Source: Triplophysa rosa (taxonomy: Eukaryota > Chordata > Actinopteri > Cypriniformes > Nemacheilidae). From it: 64,000 nucleotides of DNA. Positions 1-11,691 of the stretch are shown here, piece after piece. Each line of letters starts with the position of its first letter. Position 1 is the first letter of the stretch. A model generated the notes under the pieces. It had not been told where the DNA came from. It did no database searches and worked only from the letters and a program-made list of their open reading frames with translations. The DNA is taken from positions 34,661,060 to 34,725,059 of the forward strand of contig NC_079891.1 in the NCBI RefSeq assembly GCF_024868665.1. Reading direction: 5' to 3'. Made by a program: the position numbers and the translations under genes.

Positions 1-1137
1 AACACCCGATGGAGAGATGGCCTGGAGTAGATGAGTGGGGATGGGATCTAGCGGACAGGTTGTTAGGTGGTTCGAAGACATGACCTTGGAAACATCATCT
101 TCAGATAGGAGGGAGAAAGAGGGGAGCGAGCATGTGTCGGGCGTTTGGGCGTGATCAAGAGGCGGCAGCACAGAGAACTGACTGCTGATGGTGGTAGTTT
201 TCTTTATGATGAAAGATGCAAAATCATCAGCTGTTAAGTCCGATGCAGGTGAGGGGGAAGGCGGGCAAAGAAGAGCAGAGAAGGTCTTAAAGAGAGTACG
301 AGAGTCAGGCGAGTTGTTGATTTTAGCATGGTAGTACTGAGTTTTCGCAAAGGAGACATCAGCAGAGAAAGAAGAGAGGAGAGACTGATAGAGACCGAGG
401 TCAGTGTGTTCTTTAGATTTGTGCCACTTTCTCTCAGCAGACCCGAGCGTGGCGCGATGCTCGCGGAGAACATCAGATAACCAGGGGGCAGAAGGGGATG
501 CACGAGATGGCCTAGATGTTAGAGTGCATAATCTGTCTAAGAAGGAAGTAAGTGTGGAGCAAAGGGTGTCGGTGTTAGTATCCAAGAAAGAGAGGTGTTC
601 AGAGGGAGGGAGTGTGGCAGAGACCGCAGAGGATAAGCGGGAGGGAGAGAGTGTACGTAGGTTGCATTGGAATGTGACCAGTGGGGAGACATGTGTAGTG
701 TCTGGGGAAGTTAGGTCGAGATCAAGAGTGATGAGGAAATGATCTGACGTGTGCAGCGGGGTGACCTGGGAGTGATGAGTGGAGCAGTAGCGTGTGTAGG
801 TAAGATCTAGTTGATTACCAGACTTATGAGTTGCTGAAGTGGAAACTCGCTTGAGGGCAAACGATGCAGTCAGGTTGTTGAAGTCGGCAGCCTGCGGTTT
901 TTCAAGGTGGATATTGAAGTCTCCAAGTACCACCAGAGGGGTACCATCCTCGGGGAAGGATGACAGAAGCATATCCAACTCCTCCAAGAAATGTCCAAGC
1001 TGACCTGGGGGACGATAGATTACTACAACATGAGTTTTAACAGGGTGGATTACAGTAACAGCATATGACTCAAACGATATGTTAAACGTATTATTAGTGT
1101 TTTGAGAGGCACAAAACTGTAGAAGAATGGCTGATGT
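1..1137 (-). mobile_element. Non-LTR retrotransposon (LINE) ORF2 fragment, endonuclease to start of RT
   Basis: On the minus strand one reading frame stays open from about 1137 down to the window edge at 1, roughly 378 codons with no stop or frameshift that I could find. It contains VVVIYRPPG, then GDFNIHL, then NQLDLTYT and SDHFLITLDLDL, the order of motifs in the C-terminal half of the apurinic-like endonuclease of LINE ORF2 proteins. Further on come APWLSDVLREHRATL and a CPLDPIPTHLL segment, typical of the linker leading into the reverse transcriptase of CR1/L2/Rex-like fish LINEs. A stop (TAA) just upstream of the recognisable part marks the 5' decay or truncation point. The RT domain itself would lie left of the window. 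The intact frame suggests a fairly young copy. The clade (CR1/L2/Rex group) is inferred from motif style and was not tested by search. Confidence 0.8.
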
Positions 1138-2870
1138 TTACTGCAAATCTCGATCACTGAGCAGCATTTATGATACTATAAATAAAATAGTTTTCTAAAT
1201 CACACAGCTCATTGAGAAGAGATGTGCTGTAACTAAACAACATGCACAACGTTCACCGGCTGGACGGACAACAACATGAGTAACACTTTACAATTTGATA
1301 ACATTAGTAAACGACTTTCACATAAAATAACTTGTACAGCAATGCGGGTGTAATTGTCACAAAAGAAACATCATGGCAGTAAAGATTTGAACTATAAATC
1401 AAAAAACAATTTTATTCTACACCTTAGACAAAACATAATTTTGACATATGAATTAATTATGTATGTTTTTATTGCTTTTTCTGCTGAAATTCTCATAACC
1501 ATAACGCGTCCTGATTTGTCTGAGTACATGTTGTAATTTAAACAGAGTCAAATTTAAATATTGTGACAAGACAACTGGATGTTCTACTAGATGTTCTCAA
1601 ATAAATTTATCAACAAAATATTCATGTATAATAAAAATGAAGAAATAGTGGAAGAAATAAGTGTCCAGGACTGATATTTTCATCCTCCGTAATGTTTTTT
1701 AAAGACCGTTTAAACCCACGCACAGACATTTACATTAAGTTTGATTTCATGTGTGAAGAAGTACATCTACTTGTTCTAGTTAAAAACGTAGTAATCTCTT
1801 GTCACGCTGTGTACACGAATTTTTCCCTTCTCATTACTGATACAGATTGTTTTCCACATTTAAAGAAATTTTACATGTAAATATTCTATTAAAATATAAT
1901 TAATTAATGTCTTATTATGTGTGATTATTAAAAACTTGCTCAGGCTTCGCTTTTTTTTTTAGCTAAACATAGCATAGCATAGCATGACAAAAATTGACAT
2001 TTTAAGGCCTTTTTTGTGTTAAACTGTCAGTAAAAGTTTTGAAATGAATGCCTTTAAACCTGTCATATCTTGTTTTAAGTGAATATAAAGGATGTTTGTT
2101 GAAGTGTTTTTAAGAAAATCATGTTTGACATCTTTAAACCAAGATTTCGTGAGAATCACCCTTATAATCAAAAGTTGTAAATCAGCACAAGAAACTAACA
2201 ACAAAATGATTATTACTTAAAACCAAAACTGTAAAATATGGCCTTGCAGTTTAGTTCTTTCAAAGTCATTTTTTTGCAGTTTCCTTATTTGTTCATTCAA
2301 CTTGACATGTTGAGTCAACATAAAAGATCACATTGAAACAACGTTTTACCATTTATACTGAATGCACTTGTTTAAATACTAATAAATGCTGTACAATATG
2401 CTGCTTATTATTAAAATCTTAATGACTTAAAATGATTTCACATGACACTTTAAGACTGACTCCTTATCAAGAATCAGACATGGGGAAGCACCTTGATACC
2501 ATACAGTATACATGTATGAATGGGTAGAGGACAGGTGGGGTCATCACCTTTTAAAAACTTACTGGAAGGCTTCAGCATTCTTCTCTCTTCCCCAGGGCTC
2601 GGGTCTCGCTCCATACCTCATCCAGATGGCACGGCGGACACACGCTGTGAGAGCAACACACCTCTCAGACACGGCGACCGTTCCTGAAGACAGGAAGTAA
2701 AGCAGGAAATATGAAAGGGTTCCTGTTCCTGCGAGCAGAAATGACCCTTTTGTGTTCATCCCTTCCTAATCTGAATATAGTCAATGACATCAAGGGTTCA
2801 AAAACGGATCACAGGCAAAGATAATATATATGAACAAGACGCGCCACTGCCATTACGCACATAATAAACT
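1138..2870. other. AT-rich intergenic stretch, no supported gene
   Basis: This stretch is AT-rich and holds only short random open frames of about 60 codons. The one item that stands out is a possible minus-strand exon at 2563-2683, listed separately. I see no RNA gene or clear transposon terminus here. Confidence 0.5.
2563..2683 (-). other. Candidate orphan exon (unassigned)
   Basis: Read on the minus strand, a pyrimidine-rich tract ends in TTCAG at the 2684 boundary and is followed by 121 nt that are open in only one frame. They end in CCTTCCA before a strong GTAAGT donor. The open frame reads through VSERCVALTACVRRAIW and ends with EKNAEAFQ. I do not recognise the peptide. No neighbouring exon could be joined to it within the window. 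The plus strand also has a pyrimidine tract ending in CCCCAG over the same place, so the splice-like signals could be chance. Treat this as a weak candidate. Confidence 0.2.
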
Positions 2871-3043
2871 GGACCCCATTTTTGTGTCCATACAATAGAA
2901 GTGAATGGGAGCTCGTGCTGTTCGGTTACCAACTTTCTTTAAAATATCTTATCTTGTGTTCTGCGGAAGAACGTAAGTCATACAGGTTTGAAATGACAAG
3001 AGGGCGAGTAAATGACGACAGAATTTTCGTTTTTGGGTGCACT
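2871..3043 (+). repeat. Dispersed palindromic MITE-like repeat, family P, copy 1
   Basis: This copy shares a body with the repeats at about 5800, 57578 and 61771. The common elements are a 'GTGTCCATACAATAGAAGTG' stretch, a 'GGTTACCAAC' stretch, 'AAAATATCTTATCTTGTGTT', 'AAGTCATACAGGTTTG', 'GGGCGAGTAAATGACGACAG' and a 3' end near 'TTTTTGGGTGCACT'. The family is non-coding and looks like the very common zebrafish-type palindromic DNA element. The exact family name was not checked. Confidence 0.6.
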
Positions 3044-3796
3044 TTAGAGTTAATGTTATGTAACACTGCCATCCATTGCACAACGATTATTTCAAGACAA
3101 AATATTTGGTCACAATGAATTTAATTCTTGTGATTGTATAAACCTTTTCATCTAAACATTATAAAACATTAAAAAAAATTAAAAATCATTAGAACAGTTT
3201 TAGATGAGTTTGGGTATATTTACGTTTTTAAATGGTTAAGTTAACAGCCAACAATTGTTCAACATTAATTATTAAACCTTCTTGAATAGATACAAAATCA
3301 TCAGGTTTTTGAGCATTTACATTTACGCCATAACTTCATCATTGATTTAATAATAATAGATATTAGATTTAATAATAACAAAGCGAAAAATCCTACAAAT
3401 AATTGCAAATGTTAGGGTCCAGCATCAGTAGACATGTGGTTTCATGTTGACGAATTGCATCTGTTCCTGTTTTCCTTTCTCAAGCTAATGTATAAAGCTA
3501 TAAAGACCAAAAATAAAGTTGAGAATGAGTACAGGGATGTTTCCAAAGATACGTGTGGTAATGTGGCTCACTCAGTAATAAAGACCACAGATAGTGTTTA
3601 TCATACAAACATACACCAACACCAATGATCTCATATTATTCTCACAGGTCTCAGCTGGAGATAAGTAGGTTTGTTGATGTAGATCTCTGACCTCCCGTCT
3701 GAATGACCGCAGTGTGTATCAGGTTTAGTTAACGGGGAAGTAAAGCAGATCTCAGATGTCTAACGGAGTGAGTCCACTCAGCACAACCGAGACCAC

Positions 3797-3893
3797 CACA
3801 CGCACGCACACACACAAACACACACACACACACACACATACACACGCACACTCGCGCACGCACGCACACACACACAAACACACACACACAAAA
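3797..3893. repeat. (CA)n microsatellite with CG interruptions
   Basis: A dinucleotide CA run, broken by CGCA and AA interruptions, spans about 95 bp. Long open frames overlapping it are low-complexity artefacts. Confidence 0.9.
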
Positions 3894-4169
3894 CTGCACG
3901 TCATTGAACACATTATTAAAATAGAACCACAGAACTGCTGTTCATGTCTACATAACACAACACGCTTTGAGTTTTGCTGTCTAATGAAATTATAGTTTTC
4001 ATGTCAAATGATGGATCACAAACAAAAAGTTTGTGTTCCCTCTGCTTGTTTGTTTGTTTTTTAAATTGCTCTGGTGTATTGACAGCTGCAAGGGCCACGG
4101 CCTGTCCTCATGAGAAAGAGAGATCTAAAGGGTTCTGCCTAGAGAAAATATGAGACAAAGTGTACAGAT

Positions 4170-4240
4170 TTAAAGGAACAGTTCACACAAAAATGAAAAT
4201 CTGTCATTATTATTTGACCAGAATGTCATTTTAACGCTGT
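4170..4240 (+). repeat. Partial left end of repeat family P
   Basis: The segment starts TTAAAGGAACAGTTCACACA and continues AAAATGAAAATCTGTCATTA. It resembles the left end of the fuller copy at 57578 and is cut off after about 70 bp. It is non-coding. Confidence 0.45.
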
Positions 4241-4396
4241 ATTATTTCACTCTGAAAAGCAAAGTCTCCTGTGAAGGCACACATTTGCCTGTTGTTTTGT
4301 CATGATTGACAGTCAGTCTGTGTGAAGATTCTCCTCTCTTTAACAGAAAGAAAGGGTTAACACACGGGGTTAAAATAATAGAACGGTGAGTGAAAA

Positions 4397-4880
4397 ATGA
4401 CAAAATCGTCATTCATGTGTGAACAAGATGAGCGTGGAGAGTATGAAGAAAGAGAGAAAAGAAAAAGCGGGAGAAAGAAAAGACTGAAAAGAGAGAAAAT
4501 GAAAAAAAAGAGTGGAGAGAAAGAAATGGTAAATTGGGGGAAAGAGGGGAGAAGAGATGAGAAAGAAAAAAGAGAGACGAGGGGAAACGAAAGAGAAGAG
4601 AAGAATAAGAAAAGAGAAAGAGGAGAAAAAGAAAAAGACCCTTTCAAATAGAGAAAAGAGAGGTCAAGAAAAGAGAAATAGAGAGAAAAAGAGAGAAAAA
4701 GGGAGAAAATAAGAGGTAAAAATATGAAAGGGAAGAAAGAGTGAAGAGAAATAGAGGAAAATACAGAGAAAAAGAGAAGTAACAGATAAAATGATAAAAA
4801 ATAGAGAGAGGAGAAAACAAGAGAAAGTGAAGAGAAATGGCAGAGAACGTGAAGAGAGAAGAAAGTGAAGTGAAAGTGAC
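4397..4880. repeat. Purine-rich (GA-rich) tract
   Basis: About 480 bp of the plus strand is almost pure purine, built from irregular GAGAAA, GAAAAG and AGAGA units with few pyrimidines. Both strands are open over parts of it only because stop codons are rare in such composition, so I do not call a protein. Polypurine tracts of this length can form triplex (H-DNA) and often mark unstable sites. Here it ends directly at a SINE. Confidence 0.85.
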
Positions 4881-5146
4881 CTATTAGTCAGATATGGTGA
4901 CCCATACCCGAAATGTGACCTCTGCATTTAACCCATCCAGAGAGTAGTGAACACACGCACAGCAAGTGGTGACCACACATACACCTGGAGCAGTGGGCAG
5001 CTATCACTGCAGCGCCCGGGGAGCAAGTAGGGGTCAGGTGCCTTGCTCAAGGACACCTCAGTTGTTACCCGCCGGCCCTGGTAATCGAACCGGCAACCTT
5101 CTGGTCACGAGTCCGACTCTCTAACCATTAGGCCACGACTGTCCCA
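4881..5146 (-). mobile_element. tRNA-derived SINE (V-SINE-like)
   Basis: On the minus strand the 5' end is a tRNA-like head with an A box, TGGCCTAATGG (plus 5125-5135), and a B box, GGTTCGATTAC (plus 5081-5091). About 200 bp follow, containing 'GCTCAAGG' (plus strand) and 'GGGTTAAATGCAGAGG' (minus strand), the conserved body of a common teleost SINE. The length of about 265 bp fits. It inserted beside purine-rich sequence on both sides. The two Pol III boxes are seen directly. Assignment to the V-SINE group is from memory of the body sequence and is less certain. Confidence 0.75.
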
Positions 5147-6354
5147 AGAAAGAAAGAAAGAAGAGAGATGTTTAAAGGCCTCTGAGGTCTTGGCTCGGTC
5201 GAGTCTTTCTAACGTTTGAATATTTCATGACAGGCTCGAATGTTTCCCCCCTAACAGAAAGTTTGAATGCACAAGCACAAAAAGTTGATGCTCATGCAGA
5301 AAAAGTTCAAAGTTTGAGAGAAACTCACAAAAACAGCACTTACACTCTTACAGCCGAGTCACGCTGAAGAGAATCTCGCCAACATACACAACCATCGCGG
5401 GAGAGAGCGTGACCTTCACATTTCTCTGACGGACGCTGTTTTTCGCGGCATGTTTTATTTAGGATATGAAACTTTTTAAGAGAGCACTCTGTGCAAAAAC
5501 TGCACGAATTAAGCCAACAAAGCACTTTGTCACAATGATATATAAATAAAAACACGTGGACACACTTCATTAAAGATATATGAGAGGGTCAACAAGAGTT
5601 TCCTGACAGACACGACACTGAACGATTGACAACGAAAAACAAGAAAGAACCGTATGTCAAATTTAAGCAACGGTTTTAAAAACATCGAAAAATAGTGGTG
5701 TCACTGTCAAAAACACGCTCAAGTGATCACAACACAAGTTTTCCTCTCAAGCAACAACTTTAAGAGATCTAATCTGAATCTGAATTCTGTTTTATTTATT
5801 CATCCTCACATGGTTGATATTTTGAAAAATGTCTCTGTGGTTTTGTGTTCATACAATGGATGTCAGTGGGGTTCAGTGTTGTTTGGTTATCAACGTTCTT
5901 CAAAATATCTTCTTTTGCCTTCTGCAGCAGAAAGAAAGTCATACAGATTTCAATGATAAAAGAATCTATCCCTTTAAAAGTTGAATAAGTAATCTGCTAA
6001 TATTACAGTCGCATAGGACACGTGCAGGGTTCTATTGTCAGAATGCAAAAGACAAACCGAACGAGGAACTAAGCGAATCACAAGCACCTCAATCATAAGC
6101 TAAACAAGCAGAACTGCCGAGTAAGCCAGAAACAATTAAACAAAACACAAGTGACACGCTGCGCTGACTCAAAAATAACCCCACGACGCAGTCAATCAGA
6201 AATCTGCATGATCAGACGCGTTGAGCGACTCGACGCGTTCACGGCCCGCTGATGCAGATCCACTCCGGACAGTTCAGAGACGTGAGAGACAGAAACACGC
6301 TGATTTGAGATCAGTTTACAACCGCTCGTATAAAGACAACTCACGGATGAGATC
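5147..6354. other. Intergenic, no supported gene
   Basis: Apart from a family P repeat near 5800-5965, this stretch contains only short chance open frames. Nothing coding or structural was recognised. Confidence 0.5.
5800..5965 (+). repeat. Dispersed palindromic MITE-like repeat, family P, copy 2
   Basis: It carries the same body as the copies at 2871, 57578 and 61771: 'GTGTTCATACAATGGATGTC', 'TTTGGTTATCAACGTTCTTC', 'AAAATATCTTCTTTTGCCTT' and 'GAAAGTCATACAGATTTC'. The right end with the GAGTAAATGATGACAG motif is missing. It is non-coding. Confidence 0.65.
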
Positions 6355-6358
6355 GCTT

Positions 6359-6690
6359 TAACATCTCAATTATTTCTCCCAGACATCAATCAGATTACAA
6401 TAACGGAAAGCAAAAACAGTCTCATCTGCGTCTCATATAATTCTCTTGAGAAAAAGAGTCAGACATGTCACCAATGTGTCTGTCATCCGAGTTTGAGAAG
6501 AGATGTCACCAATGTGTCAAACTGAGCTCTGCAATCAAAAGTCAACATTATTGAAGATCTCGACATGAACATTTCTCATCAAACTTATACAGAACCTGTA
6601 CAATCTACATTTATTTTACACCGTCATGCTCGAGAAACGCAATTTTAAGAGAAACGTCTGAAATGAAACTCCATCAAATCTCCCGTATAT
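6359..6690 (+). repeat. Dispersed repeat family Q, copy 1
   Basis: Contains 'AGAAGAGATGTCACCAATGT', 'GTCAAACTGAGCTC', 'AAAAGTCAACATTATTGAAG' and 'CTACATTTATTTTACACC', in the same order as copies near 17000 and 19630 (plus) and 8736 (minus). No coding capacity. No terminal inverted repeat was found, so its class is unknown. Confidence 0.6.
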
Positions 6691-7548
6691 GGCAGAGGGT
6701 GTAATGTAGAAAAAAGATCACAGTGGACATTTTGGGAAATATTTTTTGAGGAAACAAAGTGAAAATCTCCTTCACTTAGCTGTCACGACGTCAGAAGATG
6801 AAAACGGTGCGTGCACAAGCTCTTTGTTCAGGGTCGACATGAAATTAGAGTTCAGCAAGCAGAGCGACGGGTGCTTACAGCAAACGCTCAGATCAAACGC
6901 TCCGGTCACAATAGTGGGAAGAGAGTCCTTTACAACAGAATCATGCTGCGTGATGTCTGCTGTGAAGCTGCGAGCTTGTGATAAAAACCTGGGACTCACG
7001 GGGGTCTGTAGGTCTGCAAATCCAGCGCCTGTGACCTCCGGCGTGAAGTGTTCTGATATGAGACTGAAGGAAGTTCAGTTTGTGTGTGGAGGGTCACCTT
7101 TGGTGCGAAATGGATGTTGAAGAATTCTTCTGTTGTGCTTTGAGTCCTCAGACACGTGAAACAAAAAGCAACACCAACCGGAAACTTGACGTGGGTCTAA
7201 CATCAATAATTCTCTTACATGCCATGTTTTGATCTGAAAACGTGTTGATGAAAACACAGAACAATTTTAAGTTCACAAGAGTTTTGTCAAATACTCATTA
7301 CAGAACCACGGTTGCTGTTTCTATAATTAAAGGTGCCGTTCCCTGGATCCCATTATTCAAACTTTAGTTAGTGTGTAATATTGCTGTTTGAGCATAAACA
7401 ATATCAGTGTCATTCATTGTGTTATTCTCATTAGCGGCGCACACGTACACATGACTACAATCAAAACGACAACCCCAGGGGACAGGACAGAGACGCCTCG
7501 TCCCGCCGGCTTCCCCTGCAAAGCTGCGTCATTTGTGGAAAGAACCAC

Positions 7549-7550
<2 letters not shown>

Positions 7551-7593
<43 letters not shown>

Positions 7594-7655
7594 GTGTCTG
7601 GTTTACTATCCCCGTGGGGACAAGCACACACACGCACACACACACGCACACACAG
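7551..7655. repeat. Pair of (CA)n microsatellites around a GTGGGGAC motif
   Basis: Two CA runs (7551-7594 and 7624-7654) flank 'TTACTATCCCCGTGGGGACA'. That motif is also the terminus of the GGGGAC repeats at 25560, 25860 and 46555, so this is probably a decayed copy of that element interrupted by microsatellite expansion. Confidence 0.75.
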
Positions 7656-8735
7656 AAAAAATACAAACAAAAGCATAGACCGATTATAAATGAATGAGCG
7701 TGTCCCTCATTGTGGGACTATAAAACCAGCTTCATACCGTAACGACTAAAGCAGAGGTCAGAGCCGGTGCACGAGGAACTGAATCTGTGTTTCTGAATCA
7801 TATGATTGCTCTCTGAGGAGTTAAGAGTTGTTAGTAACAGATCTCCTGTTTTCTGATGTGAACCAAGACCCAGTTCCCCCGATCGACCACACCAGACGTC
7901 GGCCCTTTGTTTGGACGTGATTACAATCGAGACAATGAGCCCACCAAACAAATATGTAGCAGACATGTCTGATGGAGCTGATATTAAACCGCAATTAATG
8001 TTCTGACAATCGAACACAAGAAGGGAAATTCATGTGGAAAAATGGACTATGGTACATTAAAACAGTTTACTACGCCCAAGAAAGACATTTTATGTTGCTC
8101 TTTTATAGCTCAGTTGTCTCAAATGTTTCTCTTAAAATTGCTAAAAGTAAATAAGATCAGAATCGAATGAGAGTGAGTGTGTACTAGATGCCTCATTCAA
8201 GCTATCAAGGCACGTCGACGTGTCCGCCATCTTGGAAAGGTCCACAGTTTGCTAGAATGCCACAGCCATGGCTGTGCATTTAAATTCCCGTAAAATTGGA
8301 AACCCTTTCGTGTTGTCATATGTTAGTGTAGGAAATATAATGTTTGAATTTACACAACAACAAATGTTTTCATAATCACACACTGTCAGCTTGCTCTTGA
8401 GTGTTAACGGACAGGCTTGGCAGGGTTGCCAGATCTGTGAAACAAAATCCTTCATCACGAGCCTAACGTCCCTAGTTCAAAAAACAGAACTTAACATTCA
8501 TAAATAAAATCATTTTAAGATTGACAGCTATGTAACAAAATCCTTCCACTCCTAACCTGTGGATAAAACAAACCGGAACAACAGGTACAAGGTAACCCAA
8601 TTCCACTGGAAAGCCACAGACTTGGTAACACAGACCGGCTCGCACTGTTGCAATATGGTGGACGACCTAAGTGTAGCGTCCCATAGAAACAGATGCTAAT
8701 GCGGCATCTAGTTTTGATATCTATGGGTTGAAACA

Positions 8736-8897
8736 CATGAAGAGTATGAAGGTGTAAAATGAATGTAGATGTTTTGGGAAAATTTGATGAGAAATGTTTG
8801 AGTTCATATTGAGATCTTCAACAATATTGACTTTTGATGGCAGACTTGACAAATCTGAGCTCATTTTGAGACACTGTTGAGACAATTGCAATTTAAC
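8736..8897 (-). repeat. Dispersed repeat family Q, copy 2 (inverted)
   Basis: On the minus strand it reads 'GTCAAGTCTGCCATCAAAAG', 'TCAATATTGTTGAAGATCTC' and 'CATCTACATTCATTTTACAC', matching the order in the plus-strand copies at 6359 and 19625. Non-coding. Confidence 0.6.
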
Positions 8898-9779
8898 AAG
8901 AGTCATACACATTAAGAATGAGTTCAGTTCACTCAAAGTTCAGATTTTGTTGTGACTGTCCAGCTTTATCACGTTGACACACGTTGGAAAAACTCGATTT
9001 GTGACAATAAATCTACAGAGGATCATCTATTGTTGTACATCTATTGTTCTGCGAGTACGTTGTCCAAATATCCTGTATATGATTTACATTACATGCAAAG
9101 CACTCATTGTATGTGCGGTTACATACATCAGAGGTCAAACTCAGAAATATCTGATCTCATCATAACATCTATTGAGTGAAATCAAGTGTTTCGTCCGCAC
9201 CAAATGTTTGATGTTTCCGGTCTTTACATAACATGCATCTGGATGTATATATACGCTCTTTAATGGGAAAAACTAGGTTTTTGAGAGGAGCTGAGAAACA
9301 CATGAATTCATAATATTTTGAATATCACAGGCCCTCAAAAAATGATATATTCTGTAAAATGATGTAGCAACATCCATCTTAACAACATTGCTATTGGTCA
9401 AGAGATGTGAGATATGATGGTATAAAGCATTTGGATAGAAGCTGGACTGTGTTGAGATAACAGTCAGCAGTATTTACTGTAGGACAGGTGCTGTATTGTA
9501 CCTACAGGTCTTGTGTCTCATGTGAGATGATCTCAGCAGGCTCGAGGGATAAACTCTGGCAGGACAAACTTCTGAAACATGTGCCAAACCCAACAGAGAC
9601 TTTACTACCAAGACATTTTTAGACATGTTCATCCCTGATATTTCTACCATACAAACATAGCAAAAGAATATCATTTTAATTCATATCATATTATTATTAC
9701 TTCTTACAAAAAGGTGTACGGTTTATATAGTAGCTCAGCTGTGGGGTGGAATAGCTTATAGAGGAAATACTAATACAAC

Positions 9780-11027
9780 ATCATTGGAATAGACTTCAAA
9801 TCTACTTTAAGTGCACTTAGTAGTATATTTCAAGTAGAAACAGTCATACCCAAATAGGACGCAGATAGTAGTAGTACTTAAAGTGCAAACGTGCCAAAAA
9901 ATATATATATAAATGAAGAGTTTATTTGCAAAAAAAGATAACTCCCTTAACTTCAAATAATAAATGATATATATGATGATATGTTCAAGTAAGGAAAAAA
10001 GAAATATACAGTACTTGCAGCATAGAAACTACTATACTAGTAGTTTACTGAATGTTTACTTCTAAGTGTACTTTCATCAACTTAAAGGTGCTACAAGTAT
10101 TGAACATGCAGTATAGTTGCAATACAAATAAAAAACGTTGCGTAAACCAGGGCTGTACAAATTGACTCCACCCTACAGGATGTCGAATTGAATTGGAATT
10201 GCAGGAAGTGGAATTGAATTCATTGCAATTCAGAGAAATTCATTCTTATCACAGTGAGAATGTGATACTTTTAACATACATTTTTCTTCCTAATGGAAGT
10301 ACAGACACTAACATTAAGCATACATTCCCTTAATGTTGAATAATTAGCAATATCTTAATTTCAAAGTAATCAAATGAAACAATGTTTTGGTAAATGCAAT
10401 TATCAAAGTACTTTACAGGGTAATATTGTTGCATCTAATGGTCAACAGTTCCTCAAATGTTTGGTCAACCATTTTGAAGACTTGGATACAGCAAGGTACT
10501 CTGGGTAATGAAGTGCTATCCTATCATTTTCCACAATTTGAAAGTTACTACAATTTTAATGATCTGTTTTATAGAGTATGTTTTTAATGTTAATTTGTGG
10601 TAAAAAAAAAAAAAGGCCTATTTACTATAATAAAGTATTGTGTACATAAAGTCCATACAATAATATCTGTTTGAAATTCATGTTGTAATCATATGTGATA
10701 TATACTGTAAAGCTTCATTGTTCCAATTCTACTTTCCTGCCATTTGAAATTGAATTGCAATTCAGCTTCCTGTTTGCAATCTCAATTCAAATTCAAATTT
10801 AAGAATTGAATTGGGATTTAGGGGTCATTCTCAATTCAATTCTGAATTTTGTACAACCCTGGTGTAAACTAGTTGTGCACTCAAGAGTTTACTACTGTTT
10901 CACTTAAAAATACTTAATAGTATACTTTAATAGACCAAAACTGTGCCAAATCCCAAGTATTACTAAAATAGCACACTTACATGTATACTAGTACTAGTGC
11001 TTAACTACATTAAGTAAACTTAAAAAC
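9780..11027. other. AT-rich host sequence interrupted by two hAT-like elements
   Basis: The sequence at 9780-10139, 10870-11019 and beyond 11700 is rich in AGTAGTA, AGTATA and ACTTAA words. It looks like one older AT-rich repeat that was split by two later insertions, described separately. It has no gene content. Confidence 0.45.
10148..10861. mobile_element. hAT-like non-autonomous element with 8-bp target duplication
   Basis: The left end CAGGGCTGTACAAA and the right end, which reads CAGGGTTGTACAAA on the other strand, form a terminal inverted repeat. Flanking octamers are GCGTAAAC (10140-10147) and GTGTAAAC (10862-10869), an 8-bp duplication with one mismatch, as expected for hAT transposition. 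The interior is about 714 bp, rich in GAATTGAATT words near both ends, and has no transposase frame. It is therefore non-autonomous. Confidence 0.75.
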
Positions 11028-11691
11028 TAGGGCTGTCAACGCATGCGTTTACTTTTTTTTAGATTAACGCGTAAAAAATACTTAATGCAATTAACGCAGC
11101 ATACGTTTATTTAGTCATCCTTTGTCTATAGCGTTACATTATATAATCACGCTCTTATTCATGTAAAGGCCTTTAAACCATTTAAGTGCGATTTGAAACA
11201 GTTCAGTGTAGATAGACACCTTTGAGCTGTGGGACGAGGCATGAATGAACAAAAACACACAAGATTATGTCAGAAAGCCCGTTTTGTCTAGCATTTTTGT
11301 AAGCACAGATTTCAACGTGCCGCTTTCTTAAACCTGCTGTTGTGACTCCTGTCATTAATGTTAATAAAAGAACAAAAGAAAAGAGGAATTCAATGTGTTT
11401 TGTAGCTTTAATTCTGTATTTAATTTAGAATTTAGCATTGAAGACTGTAAAGTGTTTGAGTACTTGATTCAATTTCCGTATATTTCCTACCTGTTAGACA
11501 TGATTGCTCTCAATTCATAAAATGATGTTGTTAAAGAAATCTGTTTTTCTACAATAATTTAGAGATTCAACGTGAAATTTTTTTAATGTAATAGTATATT
11601 TAAAAACATTGTTATGTGCGATTAATCGTGATTAATCACAGAAAAATGTGTGATTAATCAGATAATTTCTTTGAATCGATTGACAGCACTA
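11028..11691. mobile_element. hAT-like non-autonomous element, TAGGGCTGTCAA ends
   Basis: The ends TAGGGCTGTCAA (11028-11039) and TTGACAGCACTA (11680-11691) are inverted repeats with one mismatch. The flanks TTAAAAAC and TTAAAAAT give an 8-bp target duplication with one mismatch. The interior carries GATTAATC repeats near the right end and has no transposase. It belongs to the same family as the element in gusb intron 11 at 58770. Confidence 0.75.

Noticed and set aside
4357..4651. Overlapping frames rich in Ser/Phe or Lys/Glu
   Set aside because: These are produced by the purine-rich tract, which lacks stop codons by composition.
5081..5140. tRNA-like sequence with A and B boxes
   Set aside because: It is the head of a SINE. 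The body that follows is the conserved SINE body, so I do not call a functional tRNA gene.
6746..7120. 124-codon open frame
   Set aside because: No start context, domain or splice partner was seen. It is antisense to another chance frame and lies beside repeat family Q.
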